Shown: positions 48,954 to 59,207 of the stretch, one piece after another
Position numbering within the stretch: the first letter of the stretch is position 1
Layout: each line of letters begins with the position of its first letter
Assembly: GCA_005776585.1 (NCBI GenBank)
Contig: SXOX01000149.1
Coordinates: 22,211-86,210, forward strand
Direction of reading: 5' to 3'
Source: Pseudomonadota bacterium
GTDB lineage: Bacteria; Myxococcota_A; UBA9042; GCA-2863065
Length of the DNA: 64,000 nt
The notes under the pieces: generated by a model
Told to the model about the DNA's origin: nothing
Database searches by the model: none
The model's input: the letters and a program-made list of their open reading frames with translations, nothing else
Program-made: the position numbers and the translations under genes

Positions 48954-51900
48954 AGGCAGACCGACACCGACAGAGCACGTGCCACGGTGTGCTCCGGCGT
49001 CCAACACTCCTCGCCACCCTCGATTCCTCGGGACGCAATGTGAAGCTGTTCGGCCCAGTCGAGCACTTCCTCGATGGTTTCACCAGACTGGGGCTCGAGC
49101 ACGGTCATCACGTCGGAGGCGGGAACGGCCACACATCCGCCTGCCGCCCCAGCGTCGTAGGACAGGGCGGATAGCGCCCTGACTACTTCCAGCCGTCGAC
49201 CTTCGAGCCCGACTGCCGACAGGAATGCCGAGGCCAGCTCCGGTGTAGCCATGGCAGTGTCGAGTGCCCCGAGTGCCTGTTGCCACCTCTGCGGCGCGCT
49301 GGCGGACAGCCGGTGCAACGCGGCCAGAAGTACTGTCCAGTAGCCCGTGCAGTGGCGGATTGCCGTCCGCGCCTCGAGACTCGCAGGAAGGGCACCGGTT
49401 TCCTCTAACCAATGGCGAACGTCGTCGTCGGACCAGCGCTCAATGCGCTCGATCCGGATGTCCGGCCAACTTGGGGGAGGACGCGCGAACTCTGCACGGT
49501 AATGCCAGGCTTTCCCCGGTCCGGCGAGAAAGATCACATGGACGGCATCCTGGGAGTAGAGCGCCGTCGCCCGCCCCTGGGCGGACCGGAGCCAGGATTC
49601 GTCCCAGGCCACGTCGTCCCCGACGAGCAGCAGCGTGGTCCCGGTCCGACGCTCGCTCCTCAGCGAATCGAATGCGGTGTCCAGCGCCGGGAGCAGCGGC
49701 CCCTCGATCCGGCGCACGGCCTGGCGTGAGAACGACGAGGCGAGCGCGACCTCAATCTGATCGAGACCGAGCGCGAGTGAGCCGATTAGAACGTGCACTC
49801 GCTTGCCACCTTTGCTGTTGTCGCGCAGGTCGTATTCCTGCCGCTGCAGCAGCGGACTGAACAAGGCGTGCCCATCCGGCCCCTCGAACTTCTCCCTAGC
49901 AGCGGCGGCCCCGAGCGGTTCCTCCGCATCCCGCATGCGGGACAGGACCTCCAGGATTTCCCCTTCGGGACCGAGCAGGAGGAGCACGTTCTGATTTCGG
50001 AGCGTGAAGTTCGTGCCGACCGCCCGGAGTACACCAAGCTGGACCATCTCCTCGAGGTACAATCGGACGGACGACTCGGTCATGTCCTCGAAGCCCATAG
50101 GCCAGTAGACTTGGCCATACCGCAATGTCCACTGCACAGAGAAGCCAACTTTGTCGGAGGCCGGCACCTCGTCCATTAGGATCGCGAAGCCCATCGCGTA
50201 CGCGATGACCTTGTATCTCAGGTCGAGATCCAGTGTGAGGCCGAATCGATAGCGAATGGCCTCCCGCAGGTCCTTCTCACGGTACGCCCGTTCGAGATCG
50301 TCTGAGCGAATGACGGTCGGCACCGGGGTCTCAGGCGTCTCCCTTTCTGCAATCAGGTGCTTGAGCAGCAGCTCGCAATAGAGCTGGATCAGGCTCGGGT
50401 AGTAGTTGGTCTGCGACAGTATGCGCGTTACGAGATCGGGGGACTCGAACTGGAACCCCATCGCGCGGAATGGGACATCCACGAGCTCCCGGGCCGCCTT
50501 CAGCTCCTCCCCTTGCATCATCGGGCCAATGCGCCTCGGGCTAAGCTGCCCCAGCGGATGGTTGCCGCGAAGCGATGTACGCAGGACGTTGTGTAGTCCT
50601 GCCAGCACGACGCGAAAGCGGTCCTTGGTGCTCACAGACAGCTCGCGCAGTATGCCCATCATGGCGTAGCCGTCCGGCTGTCCCGGGCGACGGATGGCGT
50701 CGTACGCCAGGAAGTTGTCGGCCTCGTCGAGGAGGAGCAGTAGAACCCGGCTCGAGTCCTCGAGCAGCCAACTGCGGAGGTGGCCGATAAGGACGCCAGG
50801 TCCTCCCTTCCTTGGCTGAAAGTGGTTCGGAACGAGCGGGATGTGGGTTCGGCTAGCCAGCTCCTTGATGCGTTCGCCGAGATGGATCCAGAAGCCTTCG
50901 GTGAGCTGCTTGATATCGAGGTAAAGCGCGACCTTCTGATCAGCGGGTTTGTGGAAGCTGTGCGCGACGTTGTGCAAGAGCACCGTTTTGCCAAGTTGGC
51001 GCCCTCCGTAAACAAAGCTGACCTCCCCCCGCTCGATCGCCTTCCGCTCCGCAAACCGTCCGTAGAACATCTCCGGTGGGCAAGTGCCGGCGCGGGCACT
51101 GTAGGGCTCGACGAATGTGAACGGGAGGGTGGCGGTGAACAGGGAGCGATGCGGGTCACCGGGCGACAGGCACACGTACGCCAACGCTATGTCGTCGACG
51201 ACCAACACCGGGAGGCGCTTGCGAACGCACTCCGTGGCCATCTCACTCCGCTTCTGTCGGTTCATCCTACCAAACCAAAAAACAATTCGGGCGGGGTCGT
51301 CAGGATGTGGGACGCCGAAGTCGGCGAGCACCCGAGCCGCGTGAGGCCGATCCCAGTAGCAGTGCACGCTGTACCCTCCCCTCGCCGCGGCCGATCCGAA
51401 GGCTGGTACCGGGCAGCGCTCCGGATCGGGCTCTTGACCTGACTGAAACTGTATTGTGAGGGGTCTGCCGGGGATCACTCTCAGCGAAGTAATGCGGGCC
51501 CACCCAAGTTTCTGGAGAATGTCACGCGCCATGTCCTCGGAGACTGTGCGGTCCCGCCGCAGCTTCGTGTGTCTCCAAGCCCGGAGTGCGTCCTGGGCGC
51601 CCTGGATCCGCTTCCCGTCCAGCTCTGTGAGCCGTAGCCCGCCCAACGGCTGGCGCTGCTCGATGTTCCTGAGGAACGACTGCCAGCGCGGGTCCTCGGG
51701 CGACGCAGCGTCCAGGAGTCCGAGTCGCTGATCGAGGTCGTCAAGTGCGTCCACGAATTCCCAGGGTCCGCCCCCAGGTGCGGACTCCGCCGACAGCTCG
51801 CCATCTGCCTGGAGCTGGCCGATGTAGTCGTTCGCGGTCACGATGTCTTCATTCGCCACCGACTCCTCGACCCGCCGCCGATCATCGGCGGAGACCCGTG

Positions 51901-54676
51901 ACCCGAACGCTGCCAATTCTTGGAGGATCTGGGCGCGTTTGTCGTCGATCTGCCTGCGCAGCTCGTCGCGCTGCGCCGCCAGCCCCTCCCGTTCGCGGAC
52001 GAAGTCCTCGACATGCTCGCTCCGCTCCTCGGTACGCTCGACCTGCGCGATCAACGCCGCGCGGGTGCTCTCGGGGACGGCGCCTCGGCCGAAGGCCCGC
52101 TCGATATCGAGCCTGAACGATGCAAGCGCCTTGCGGATCGCGGTGCGCTCCCGGGCGAGCCCCTCTGCGCGCCGCAGTTCGAGTGTTTCAACGCCCGGTG
52201 GTCCCTCAGCGGTCGCGAGTTCGATGAGCAGTCTGGAGCCGACGTGGTCCCCATGCTCGAGCCGGACGTCGAAGGCGGCAGCAGCATCTGGGGTCGAGAT
52301 TGCACCGCGAAGCAGCTTTGGCAGCAGGGCGGTTGCGCCCTCGGTCGGACGCCACCATGCGTCCAGCTGGGCCCCCGAGCACAGTGCGTCTCTCATTAGC
52401 ACGTGCACGAGCGCCGGCTCCGCTAGAGGGAGCGACAATGCAGGGTCGACTAGCTCCTCGATCCGCTGCAAAGACTGACAGAGGATGGTGGCCCCGATTT
52501 TCCAGGCTGCGTTGTCGGGGACGTCGGTATGCCCTTCGAGCGTGTTCCGAAGCGAGCCGCATCGCGCCGCCAGCGTCCGCGCCACATCCGTGTGGTGGGC
52601 GACGTCGCCGGCCGCGGCGACACGTTCCTCGCTGTCGAGGAGGTCGATCCATTGCTGCGCCAGGCCGACGGCAGGCTGCAAGCGCTCGAAGAGCCTGTTC
52701 GGCTCGCCGCCCTGAATGTCCCGGCCCCCTCCGCGGCGGTTCACGGCCCGATCGACCCGATGGATGCGATCGTAGATGAGCCGGCGATTCGACACCTCCT
52801 CGATGAGCGCCTCGACATCGGATTTCCGGCTCCGGTCACCCACCCGGATCGGGTCTAGAAGGCGGTGTAGGACTCCCTCTGGTCCTCGCTCGATCCAACG
52901 CCTCCACACCTCGCTCGACGGCGCGAAACGGAATACCCTCGGCGTGTCCAGCCACTCCCCTACCTGGGTACGGAGCCGACCTAGCCGGGCGTCTCGCGAG
53001 TCGGGGCCCTGGAGATCCCGGAGGAGGAGGAGGTCGAGGGGGACACCATGATCGGCAACTGCTAGAGCGATCTCGGCGACCGCGTGGAAGTCTGGGAGCT
53101 CGCGCGCGAGCAGCGCGTCGCAGCTGCGAAGCAGGTTTGCGGCCCCTCGATCGGCTGCAACCACACCGGCCGGAATCAGCGCCGCCCCGAGGGCCAGGGC
53201 CATCGCCATGCCGCCATCATCATTGTTTTCCAGCTGAGCGACGAATTCGGACGTCTCGGGGGTCCAGTGCATCTCGACCAACCGCTTTGCCAGGTCGCCC
53301 CGCGGCCTGCTGAGCTGCTGCGCTGCCGCCAGCACCCCGAGGAGCCATGACGGTAAGCACATGCCCTGTGGCGTGGACGACACTTCCAGACTGCTGGCGA
53401 CGCAGTACCCCAGCCCGTGCCTCCCCTCTGTGGCGAGGGCCCAGATAAGTAGTGCAAGCTGGCGCCCGTCGGGAGGGCCGTTCGCCGCCAAGCATCGCTT
53501 GGCAAGGTCCGCCGCGGCGGGGAGAGGGGGTGCTAGATCCGCCACGGTAAGCAGAACGGTGGGCCGAGAGCAGCTGTCCGCGGTCTCGGTACGCCAAGGC
53601 CAGGAGACCGTTTCGGGGGTCGCCTCGTCGCGTCGTGCCGGTCGCGATGCCTCCCCGATGGCAGGATTCCGCACCATCGGCTGCAAGCGCACGGTGCCGC
53701 GCATCGCCTCGGCCTGCGCCGAGAACACGTGGACCAGCCGCCAGAACGCACTCACCTCGGCAGGTTCCGCTATCGGTGCGGAACCGCGCATGTGCTCAAT
53801 CGAGTCTGCTGCCGGCTCCGCACCGGGGCCGTCATCGCCGACTGCCGATGCTGCGAACGGGTCCTCGGGGAGTTCTGGGACCGGCTCCACCGAGGGAGGG
53901 GAATTGGGCAGCGGCTCCTCCGAAGTGATCTGTCTGGGACTGGCCGCCAGCTCGGCAACTGGCTGCCATCGCGCCGCAGACACATGTGGGGCGGGCTCGT
54001 GCCGGTTGGAAGCCGGCTCAGGTTTGAGGGGCGTCCGCGCGCCGGGGGCGGGCTCCGCGTTCGTCTCGGGCTCCGCGATTGACTCAGGAGGCTGTCCGAA
54101 ATCGCCAGTGACGATCGAGATATCCCCAAGCAGGATCCCGACGAGCGTGGGATAGCCGAAGGCGGTCTTGACCCTCTCGAGCACCTCATCGCTGTGCACG
54201 CCGGAGACTGCCACGAGGACCGCACCCAGAGCGTTCTCGAGGGCGGCAAGCTCGCCTGAATCGGGGATCTCCGCCGCTTCGCAGATCCGCCTCGTGCGCT
54301 CTAGGGCTGCCTGGACAGGACGGATTGCGAGGCTAGGCCCCTGCAGTTTCCCGGCCCCATCAATCAGTTCATGGAGGCGGTTCGACCCATCCGCAGAGAG
54401 ACCTTCGAGGATCAGGTCCAGTGCGTCCGCGGAGCACGCGGAGAGATCGACCTGGATGCCTTTGTGCGCTGCGAACGAGACGACCTGTTCGTGGAGCGTG
54501 GCGACGACGGAGTCCGCTTCTTGTAGGCGGCGCTGAAGGTCGCTCCCGGGCGGCGACCCATCTTCGACGGCCCTGTCCGCGGCGTCGCGAAGGGCCGGGG
54601 CGAGGTCACGAACCAGCGACCTTGCCTCCGACACCCGTCTCCTGAGTTCATCAATCGTCGTGAGGTTGAACTGCAT
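48950..54676 (-). CDS. Giant 1908-aa STAND-like ATPase with a second, P-loop-less NTPase-like C-terminal region
   Basis: FYGRFAERKAIERGEVSFVYGGRQLGKTVLLHNVA (Walker A), RVLLLLLDEADNFLAYD (Walker B). C-terminal GTTLLLVGDDVAWDESWLR...HVIFLAGPGKAW. Confidence 0.85.
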   Translation of the reverse strand: MQFNLTTIDELRRRVSEARSLVRDLAPALRDAADRAVEDGSPPGSDLQRRLQEADSVVATLHEQVVSFAAHKGIQVDLSACSADALDLILEGLSADGSNRLHELIDGAGKLQGPSLAIRPVQAALERTRRICEAAEIPDSGELAALENALGAVLVAVSGVHSDEVLERVKTAFGYPTLVGILLGDISIVTGDFGQPPESIAEPETNAEPAPGARTPLKPEPASNRHEPAPHVSAARWQPVAELAASPRQITSEEPLPNSPPSVEPVPELPEDPFAASAVGDDGPGAEPAADSIEHMRGSAPIAEPAEVSAFWRLVHVFSAQAEAMRGTVRLQPMVRNPAIGEASRPARRDEATPETVSWPWRTETADSCSRPTVLLTVADLAPPLPAAADLAKRCLAANGPPDGRQLALLIWALATEGRHGLGYCVASSLEVSSTPQGMCLPSWLLGVLAAAQQLSRPRGDLAKRLVEMHWTPETSEFVAQLENNDDGGMAMALALGAALIPAGVVAADRGAANLLRSCDALLARELPDFHAVAEIALAVADHGVPLDLLLLRDLQGPDSRDARLGRLRTQVGEWLDTPRVFRFAPSSEVWRRWIERGPEGVLHRLLDPIRVGDRSRKSDVEALIEEVSNRRLIYDRIHRVDRAVNRRGGGRDIQGGEPNRLFERLQPAVGLAQQWIDLLDSEERVAAAGDVAHHTDVARTLAARCGSLRNTLEGHTDVPDNAAWKIGATILCQSLQRIEELVDPALSLPLAEPALVHVLMRDALCSGAQLDAWWRPTEGATALLPKLLRGAISTPDAAAAFDVRLEHGDHVGSRLLIELATAEGPPGVETLELRRAEGLARERTAIRKALASFRLDIERAFGRGAVPESTRAALIAQVERTEERSEHVEDFVREREGLAAQRDELRRQIDDKRAQILQELAAFGSRVSADDRRRVEESVANEDIVTANDYIGQLQADGELSAESAPGGGPWEFVDALDDLDQRLGLLDAASPEDPRWQSFLRNIEQRQPLGGLRLTELDGKRIQGAQDALRAWRHTKLRRDRTVSEDMARDILQKLGWARITSLRVIPGRPLTIQFQSGQEPDPERCPVPAFGSAAARGGYSVHCYWDRPHAARVLADFGVPHPDDPARIVFWFGRMNRQKRSEMATECVRKRLPVLVVDDIALAYVCLSPGDPHRSLFTATLPFTFVEPYSARAGTCPPEMFYGRFAERKAIERGEVSFVYGGRQLGKTVLLHNVAHSFHKPADQKVALYLDIKQLTEGFWIHLGERIKELASRTHIPLVPNHFQPRKGGPGVLIGHLRSWLLEDSSRVLLLLLDEADNFLAYDAIRRPGQPDGYAMMGILRELSVSTKDRFRVVLAGLHNVLRTSLRGNHPLGQLSPRRIGPMMQGEELKAARELVDVPFRAMGFQFESPDLVTRILSQTNYYPSLIQLYCELLLKHLIAERETPETPVPTVIRSDDLERAYREKDLREAIRYRFGLTLDLDLRYKVIAYAMGFAILMDEVPASDKVGFSVQWTLRYGQVYWPMGFEDMTESSVRLYLEEMVQLGVLRAVGTNFTLRNQNVLLLLGPEGEILEVLSRMRDAEEPLGAAAAREKFEGPDGHALFSPLLQRQEYDLRDNSKGGKRVHVLIGSLALGLDQIEVALASSFSRQAVRRIEGPLLPALDTAFDSLRSERRTGTTLLLVGDDVAWDESWLRSAQGRATALYSQDAVHVIFLAGPGKAWHYRAEFARPPPSWPDIRIERIERWSDDDVRHWLEETGALPASLEARTAIRHCTGYWTVLLAALHRLSASAPQRWQQALGALDTAMATPELASAFLSAVGLEGRRLEVVRALSALSYDAGAAGGCVAVPASDVMTVLEPQSGETIEEVLDWAEQLHIASRGIEGGEECWTPEHTVARALSVSVCL

Positions 54677-55611
54677 TCGTCACCTGCAAAGTGTCGTTCC
54701 GCCGACGGTAATCGATCGCCTCGTCCGGTGTCAACATGACCCCGGAGCGCGACACCAGCGATTGATGTACATCACCTGCGGCGCGACGCAACGCCCGGGG
54801 CGTCACCGAGCGCCGCTCGCGGCCGATACCACCCCGGTCCGCGCGTACTCAACCCCGGAACGGCAGGCACCGGCAACGGCGAGGGCAGGCCTCCCGCGAG
54901 TTGTCGTTCTGCGCAAGGGGCGGCGGGCCCGTTCTGCCGCGTGAGGCGACCGCCTCCGGGCGCTCACGGAGTCCCGCGACGAGTGGTTCGCCTGCGGTCG
55001 TCAGAGCGAGGCGAAGGCATCCCAAGGGGGCTGCCCAGCCCTGCTCGTGCGACGTCTCGTCACGCAGTGTCACCGAGCGAAGGAATCGCATCAGGTTTCT
55101 CAGACGCGTCTCACGGTCGACAAGACGAGGAAGCCCGACGGGCGCTCAGTCCAGTGGCGGTCGTCCTCGGCGAATACGCGGTCGAGGGCCCCGTCGCTAC
55201 GGCCCCCGATGTCTCGGACCCCGACGACGAGGCCGAGCTAACCGAGCGCCTCGAATCGCCGAGGCGGCAGGCTCCACACGTAGGCGCGGGTCCGGTCGGG
55301 GACCCTGTGGGGCCAAGCGCTTGCGGAGTCGACCGAGCGGTCGACCGGCAGGTCACCTACCAACGCCATGTCTCCACACGAGGGCCTGGCTCGGGCCCAA
55401 ACTCAGCGCTATCGGGAGCGGCGAGCGAGAGGCCCCACAGGAGCGGCCCGTGAAGCGCTCCTGCATGGATCTCGGAGGCGACTGCTGTCATCCTCGAACT
55501 CCGCGCGACGACCCCCGGAGGCGGTCGTGTTGGCTCGGGTGGCGGCTGTCGGAGGCAGCCAACGCCGAATCGGGGGCGCTGTAGCGGGCGTGCCTGCGGC
55601 CGGGAGGCCTC

Positions 55612-57462
55612 GTGAGAACTAGACCATTCGACGACCTCGCTCGCGCGTTCCTCGCGCGCTGCTTCGGTCACCAGACGTCAGACGGCGGGCTGCCAGAGAC
55701 GTTTCCTGGCACGCCCCCAGGCTACTGGACTTCCAGCGAGGTCTACGCCGCGATCTGCGAGTTCGAGCTCTACGACCTCTGCCCGGTCGGGGCAGTCGAC
55801 GCCCTGGAGCGCTGGCTGATTCGTGGCCAGCAGACGCTCGGAGGCCGGGGCTTGTGTCACTACCCCGCAGGTCCCGGTGCTCGATGCATTGTAGAGGCCA
55901 GCGCAGCTCTGGTGATTGGGCTACGCGCCCGGCACGTGCACCCGGAGATCGTCGCGAGCGTCCAGGCCTGGCTGCTGGTCGCTCAGGCCGCGGACGGAGG
56001 TTGGGGGATCAGCGAGGGAGAGCCCGGGCGGGTGTACTCGACCGCGTACGCGATCATGGCGCTCGACCCGATCACCCACGCCGATGCTCGTCGACGCGGG
56101 TCCCGTTGGCTCACGGACTGTCGTCTACCCGATGGCGCCTGGCCATTCCGTCCTGCGGTGACCACGTCGTCGTGCACGACCACTCAGCTCGCGGCATCGG
56201 CTCTCGGAATGCGGCCTGCCGATCCGACGTCCGACGTCGTGCGGCGGCACCTCCTCCAAGGAGCGGAAGGGACTTCGCTCCTCGAGGAGGACGAGATGCC
56301 GACCACCTCTGGCTGGAAGATGAGCTATTCGTACGCTCCGCGCCTCGTCTGCCTCGGAGGCGGGCTCACGCTGTCCGAGGGTCGAATCGACGATCCAGTT
56401 CTGGCGCGGCTTCTGCGGGCATTGGCCACCTACGAAGTTCGCGCTCGTCGGATCGGCCGACCTGGAGTCGACAGTTCGGACGAGCGCCTTTGGCACTACA
56501 TCGAGTTCGCGTGGGGCTACGGCCTCGTGCGGAGCGCTCTGTCCCGGTTGGGTGGGGCGATTCAGGCGAGGCTGGCGGACTACGTCGCACTCCGGCAGAC
56601 GGAGATCGATCGTTCGACGGTTCTCGACTCCGTCGCGCCGCCCCTGGCGGCCCTTGTTGCTCGGCTCTGGAACGAGGACGAGACCGCAGCGGAGCGATTG
56701 ACCACGCTCTCAGCGCTCGCTGAGACGACCTGTCGGATTGTCCGGGCTCACGCGGCTGCTGAGCTCATAGCGTTTCCCGAACATCGGCACCTTGCGCTGG
56801 CCGCTGTCCGCGAGTCTCCCGCGGGCGCTGGCCACAACCTTTGGTCGCTCACCGCGAAGCTGGCGCGGGTGTCGCCAAGTAACCCAGTCGCGTGTGAGCT
56901 AGCCGAGTCCAGGCAACTGCTCCAGCGTTGGCTGAAGCGCCGTAACGACCATGCGCACCGTCCGGCGAGCACTCCGGCCGGGCGCAGCCAAGCCGTCCTC
57001 CTTTGGGACAGGGACACCACCGAGGTCTTGCGCCGCCTAGGCGTCCTCCGCAGAGGCCTATGCACCGTCGACGAGGTGGGGCTGCCTTCTGGCATCCCAG
57101 TCTATCGCTACCGGGTTCGCGACTGGATCGGGAGAGGGTCGCGTGTGAGGGAAGGCTATCTCGAGACGTTCCGTCGCCTCCCGGATCGGCTGGGACATGT
57201 CAGTGACCAGGCGGAAGCCGTCGCGCGCGAGGTCCGGCTCGTCTACACCGGCTCGGCTGACGGTGAGAGCTCCCCATTGCGTCTGCTGTCTCCATTTGTC
57301 TTCCGAGCTGCCTGCCCGACTTGCCGACATCAGCACTTCTTTCTGCTCGACGGGCAAACTGAGGTGCTTGGCCCCCACGCCTGCCGCCTGACCCTGACGG
57401 CGGGCGAATGCGGAACCGAACTGAGTGTCGAGTGGAGCGACGGGGCCGTCCTCTCAGACTGA
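55612..57462 (+). CDS. Prenyltransferase/squalene-cyclase-like alpha/alpha toroid repeat protein
   Basis: TSDGGLPETFPGTPPGYWTSSEVYAAI, QAWLLVAQAADGGWGISEGEPGRVYSTAYAIMAL and RWLTDCRLPDGAWPFRPAVTTSSCTTTQLAASAL are QW/prenyltransferase-type repeats. Confidence 0.75.
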   Translation: MRTRPFDDLARAFLARCFGHQTSDGGLPETFPGTPPGYWTSSEVYAAICEFELYDLCPVGAVDALERWLIRGQQTLGGRGLCHYPAGPGARCIVEASAALVIGLRARHVHPEIVASVQAWLLVAQAADGGWGISEGEPGRVYSTAYAIMALDPITHADARRRGSRWLTDCRLPDGAWPFRPAVTTSSCTTTQLAASALGMRPADPTSDVVRRHLLQGAEGTSLLEEDEMPTTSGWKMSYSYAPRLVCLGGGLTLSEGRIDDPVLARLLRALATYEVRARRIGRPGVDSSDERLWHYIEFAWGYGLVRSALSRLGGAIQARLADYVALRQTEIDRSTVLDSVAPPLAALVARLWNEDETAAERLTTLSALAETTCRIVRAHAAAELIAFPEHRHLALAAVRESPAGAGHNLWSLTAKLARVSPSNPVACELAESRQLLQRWLKRRNDHAHRPASTPAGRSQAVLLWDRDTTEVLRRLGVLRRGLCTVDEVGLPSGIPVYRYRVRDWIGRGSRVREGYLETFRRLPDRLGHVSDQAEAVAREVRLVYTGSADGESSPLRLLSPFVFRAACPTCRHQHFFLLDGQTEVLGPHACRLTLTAGECGTELSVEWSDGAVLSD

Positions 57463-57490
57463 ACCCCACACTGCCCTCACTTTCCGGTAC

Positions 57491-58291
57491 TTAGCGCCAT
57501 CCCGCATGCTCACGTCGCCACCCCGCGATCGCCTCCCGGTCCCGCCCGAGAACGACGACCCGATGTCGTCCCGGCACCGGCGGCCTTGCCGCAAGCCGCA
57601 CGGGCCAGACCGCGTACGCCGGCAGGAACCGCCCCACGTAGTCGCGAATGGCCGCGTCCAACATCCCGCCCAGGCCACTAGCGCGCATCGTCGCCTCGGC
57701 CTCCATGCGCCACGCGATGACCTGGTCAGGCTCGGCCATCACGAGTTGCAGCATCGCGTCGAGCCGGTCGCGCCACGGCGCGTAGCGAGCGAGCAGCGCG
57801 TCCACGACCGCGAACTCCGCCTCCGCCGCAGCGAGTGGATCCGGCGTGAAGCCAAGCATCCAGCCCTCGAACAGAATCAGGTCTACGGGCCCAACGACCA
57901 CGCGGCTCTCTGGAGCGCGGTCGCCGAGCCCGCCGTGCGCGGCCTTGTCATAGACCGGCAGCGCGATGGGCCCCGTCTCCGTCGTCAGCGCCTCCAGCAC
58001 CTGCGTCCCGAGCGCCACGTCGTGCGTTCCGGGGTAGCCGCGCTGTGCGAGGTAGCGGTTCCCGGCGTATGTCTCAGAGACCGCGGCCTGCTCCGCGCGC
58101 GTGAGGTAGAAGTCGTCGATCGACACACCCACGGCGCGTACGCCCTCCTCGGCGAAGCGGCGCTCCAGCCAGCGCACGAGCGTCGACTTACCGGCGCCTT
58201 GCGGGCCGTTGATGCCCAGGACGAACGCGCGACCGGGGACTCGCTCGGCCAGCAGGTCCCGGCACCACGCGAGGACGTCAGCGCGCAGCAC
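57491..58291 (-). CDS. P-loop kinase, D-glycerate 3-kinase-like
   Basis: FVLGINGPQGAGKSTLVRWL, GVSIDDFYLTRAEQAAV, NRYLAQRGYPGTHDVALG, PVYDKAAHGGLGDRAP, DLILFEGWMLGF. Confidence 0.8.
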   Translation of the reverse strand: MLRADVLAWCRDLLAERVPGRAFVLGINGPQGAGKSTLVRWLERRFAEEGVRAVGVSIDDFYLTRAEQAAVSETYAGNRYLAQRGYPGTHDVALGTQVLEALTTETGPIALPVYDKAAHGGLGDRAPESRVVVGPVDLILFEGWMLGFTPDPLAAAEAEFAVVDALLARYAPWRDRLDAMLQLVMAEPDQVIAWRMEAEATMRASGLGGMLDAAIRDYVGRFLPAYAVWPVRLAARPPVPGRHRVVVLGRDREAIAGWRREHAGWR

Positions 58292-59207
58292 GCGCGTGGA
58301 GCTCCAGCAGGACGCCCTCGCGCAGCGCGCCGGGGGAGACGCGCAGCTCCTCGATGCCCAGGGTGTCGAAGGCGGCGCGGAGTACGGCGAGGCCGCCCGC
58401 GAGGACGTTGGCCCGGTCCGGGCGCAGACCCGGCAAGGCCAGGCCGGCGACGCGACCGGCGCGACACAGCGCTCCCTCCAGCTCGGAGAGGCCGCGCGAG
58501 GTGACCGTCCCGTCGGTGACTCCGGCGGCGGCGAGCATCGCCCCGGCGCTCTGAATCGTGCCCGAGGAGCCAATCGCCTCATCGAAGCCGAGAGCGCGCA
58601 CGCGCGGCGCGACGTCGGCCATGGCCTGGCTCGCCACGTCGATCGCCGTCCGCAGGTGTCCCGGCGTGATGAGGCCGCGAGGAAAGCGCTGCCGGGTCAG
58701 GGTCACGCAGCCCACCGGCCGGCTCTCCGCGAGGTGAACCGCGTGACCGTCGCCGACGGCGCACTCGGTGCTGCCGCCGCCGATGTCGAGCACGAGCCGC
58801 CGTCGCTCCGGGCGTGGTGGGACGGCGTACGCCACGCCCCGGTAGATGAGGTGAGCCTCCTCGATGCCTGGGATGACCTCGATCGGGTGGCCGATCAAGG
58901 TGGTTCCACGCTGAACGAACGCCGCGCGATTGGAGGCGACTCGGAGCGTGTTCGTAGCGACGACCCGGACGGCGTGCGGCTGCCAGGAGCGCAGCACGTC
59001 CCCGAAGTGGCGCAGGACGCGCAGTCCCCGGCGCTGTGCGGCGTCAGACAACGTCCCATCGCGGCGGAGCCCGGCGGCGAGCTGAACGGTGGCCCGAGCG
59101 CGATCGATGACGGAGATCACCGGCGGGGCGCCGGGCGTCACGTGTGCGAGCTGCGCGTGAAAGCTGTTCGAGCCGAGGTCCACGACGGCGAGCAGTCGGG
59201 CCGTCAT
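58278..59207 (-). CDS. ppx: Exopolyphosphatase / Ppx-GppA family phosphatase
   Basis: MTARLLAVVDLGSNSFHAQLAHV, VATNTLRVASNRAAF, LVLDIGGGSTECAVG, GSSGTIQSAGAML, VSPGALREGVLLEL. Confidence 0.9.
   Translation of the reverse strand: MTARLLAVVDLGSNSFHAQLAHVTPGAPPVISVIDRARATVQLAAGLRRDGTLSDAAQRRGLRVLRHFGDVLRSWQPHAVRVVATNTLRVASNRAAFVQRGTTLIGHPIEVIPGIEEAHLIYRGVAYAVPPRPERRRLVLDIGGGSTECAVGDGHAVHLAESRPVGCVTLTRQRFPRGLITPGHLRTAIDVASQAMADVAPRVRALGFDEAIGSSGTIQSAGAMLAAAGVTDGTVTSRGLSELEGALCRAGRVAGLALPGLRPDRANVLAGGLAVLRAAFDTLGIEELRVSPGALREGVLLELHARAAR

Noticed and set aside
54901-55584. 227-aa + ORF upstream of the toroid gene
   Set aside because: Arg/Gly/Pro-rich with no motif and overlapping competing ORFs in other frames; reported only as an unexplained gap.
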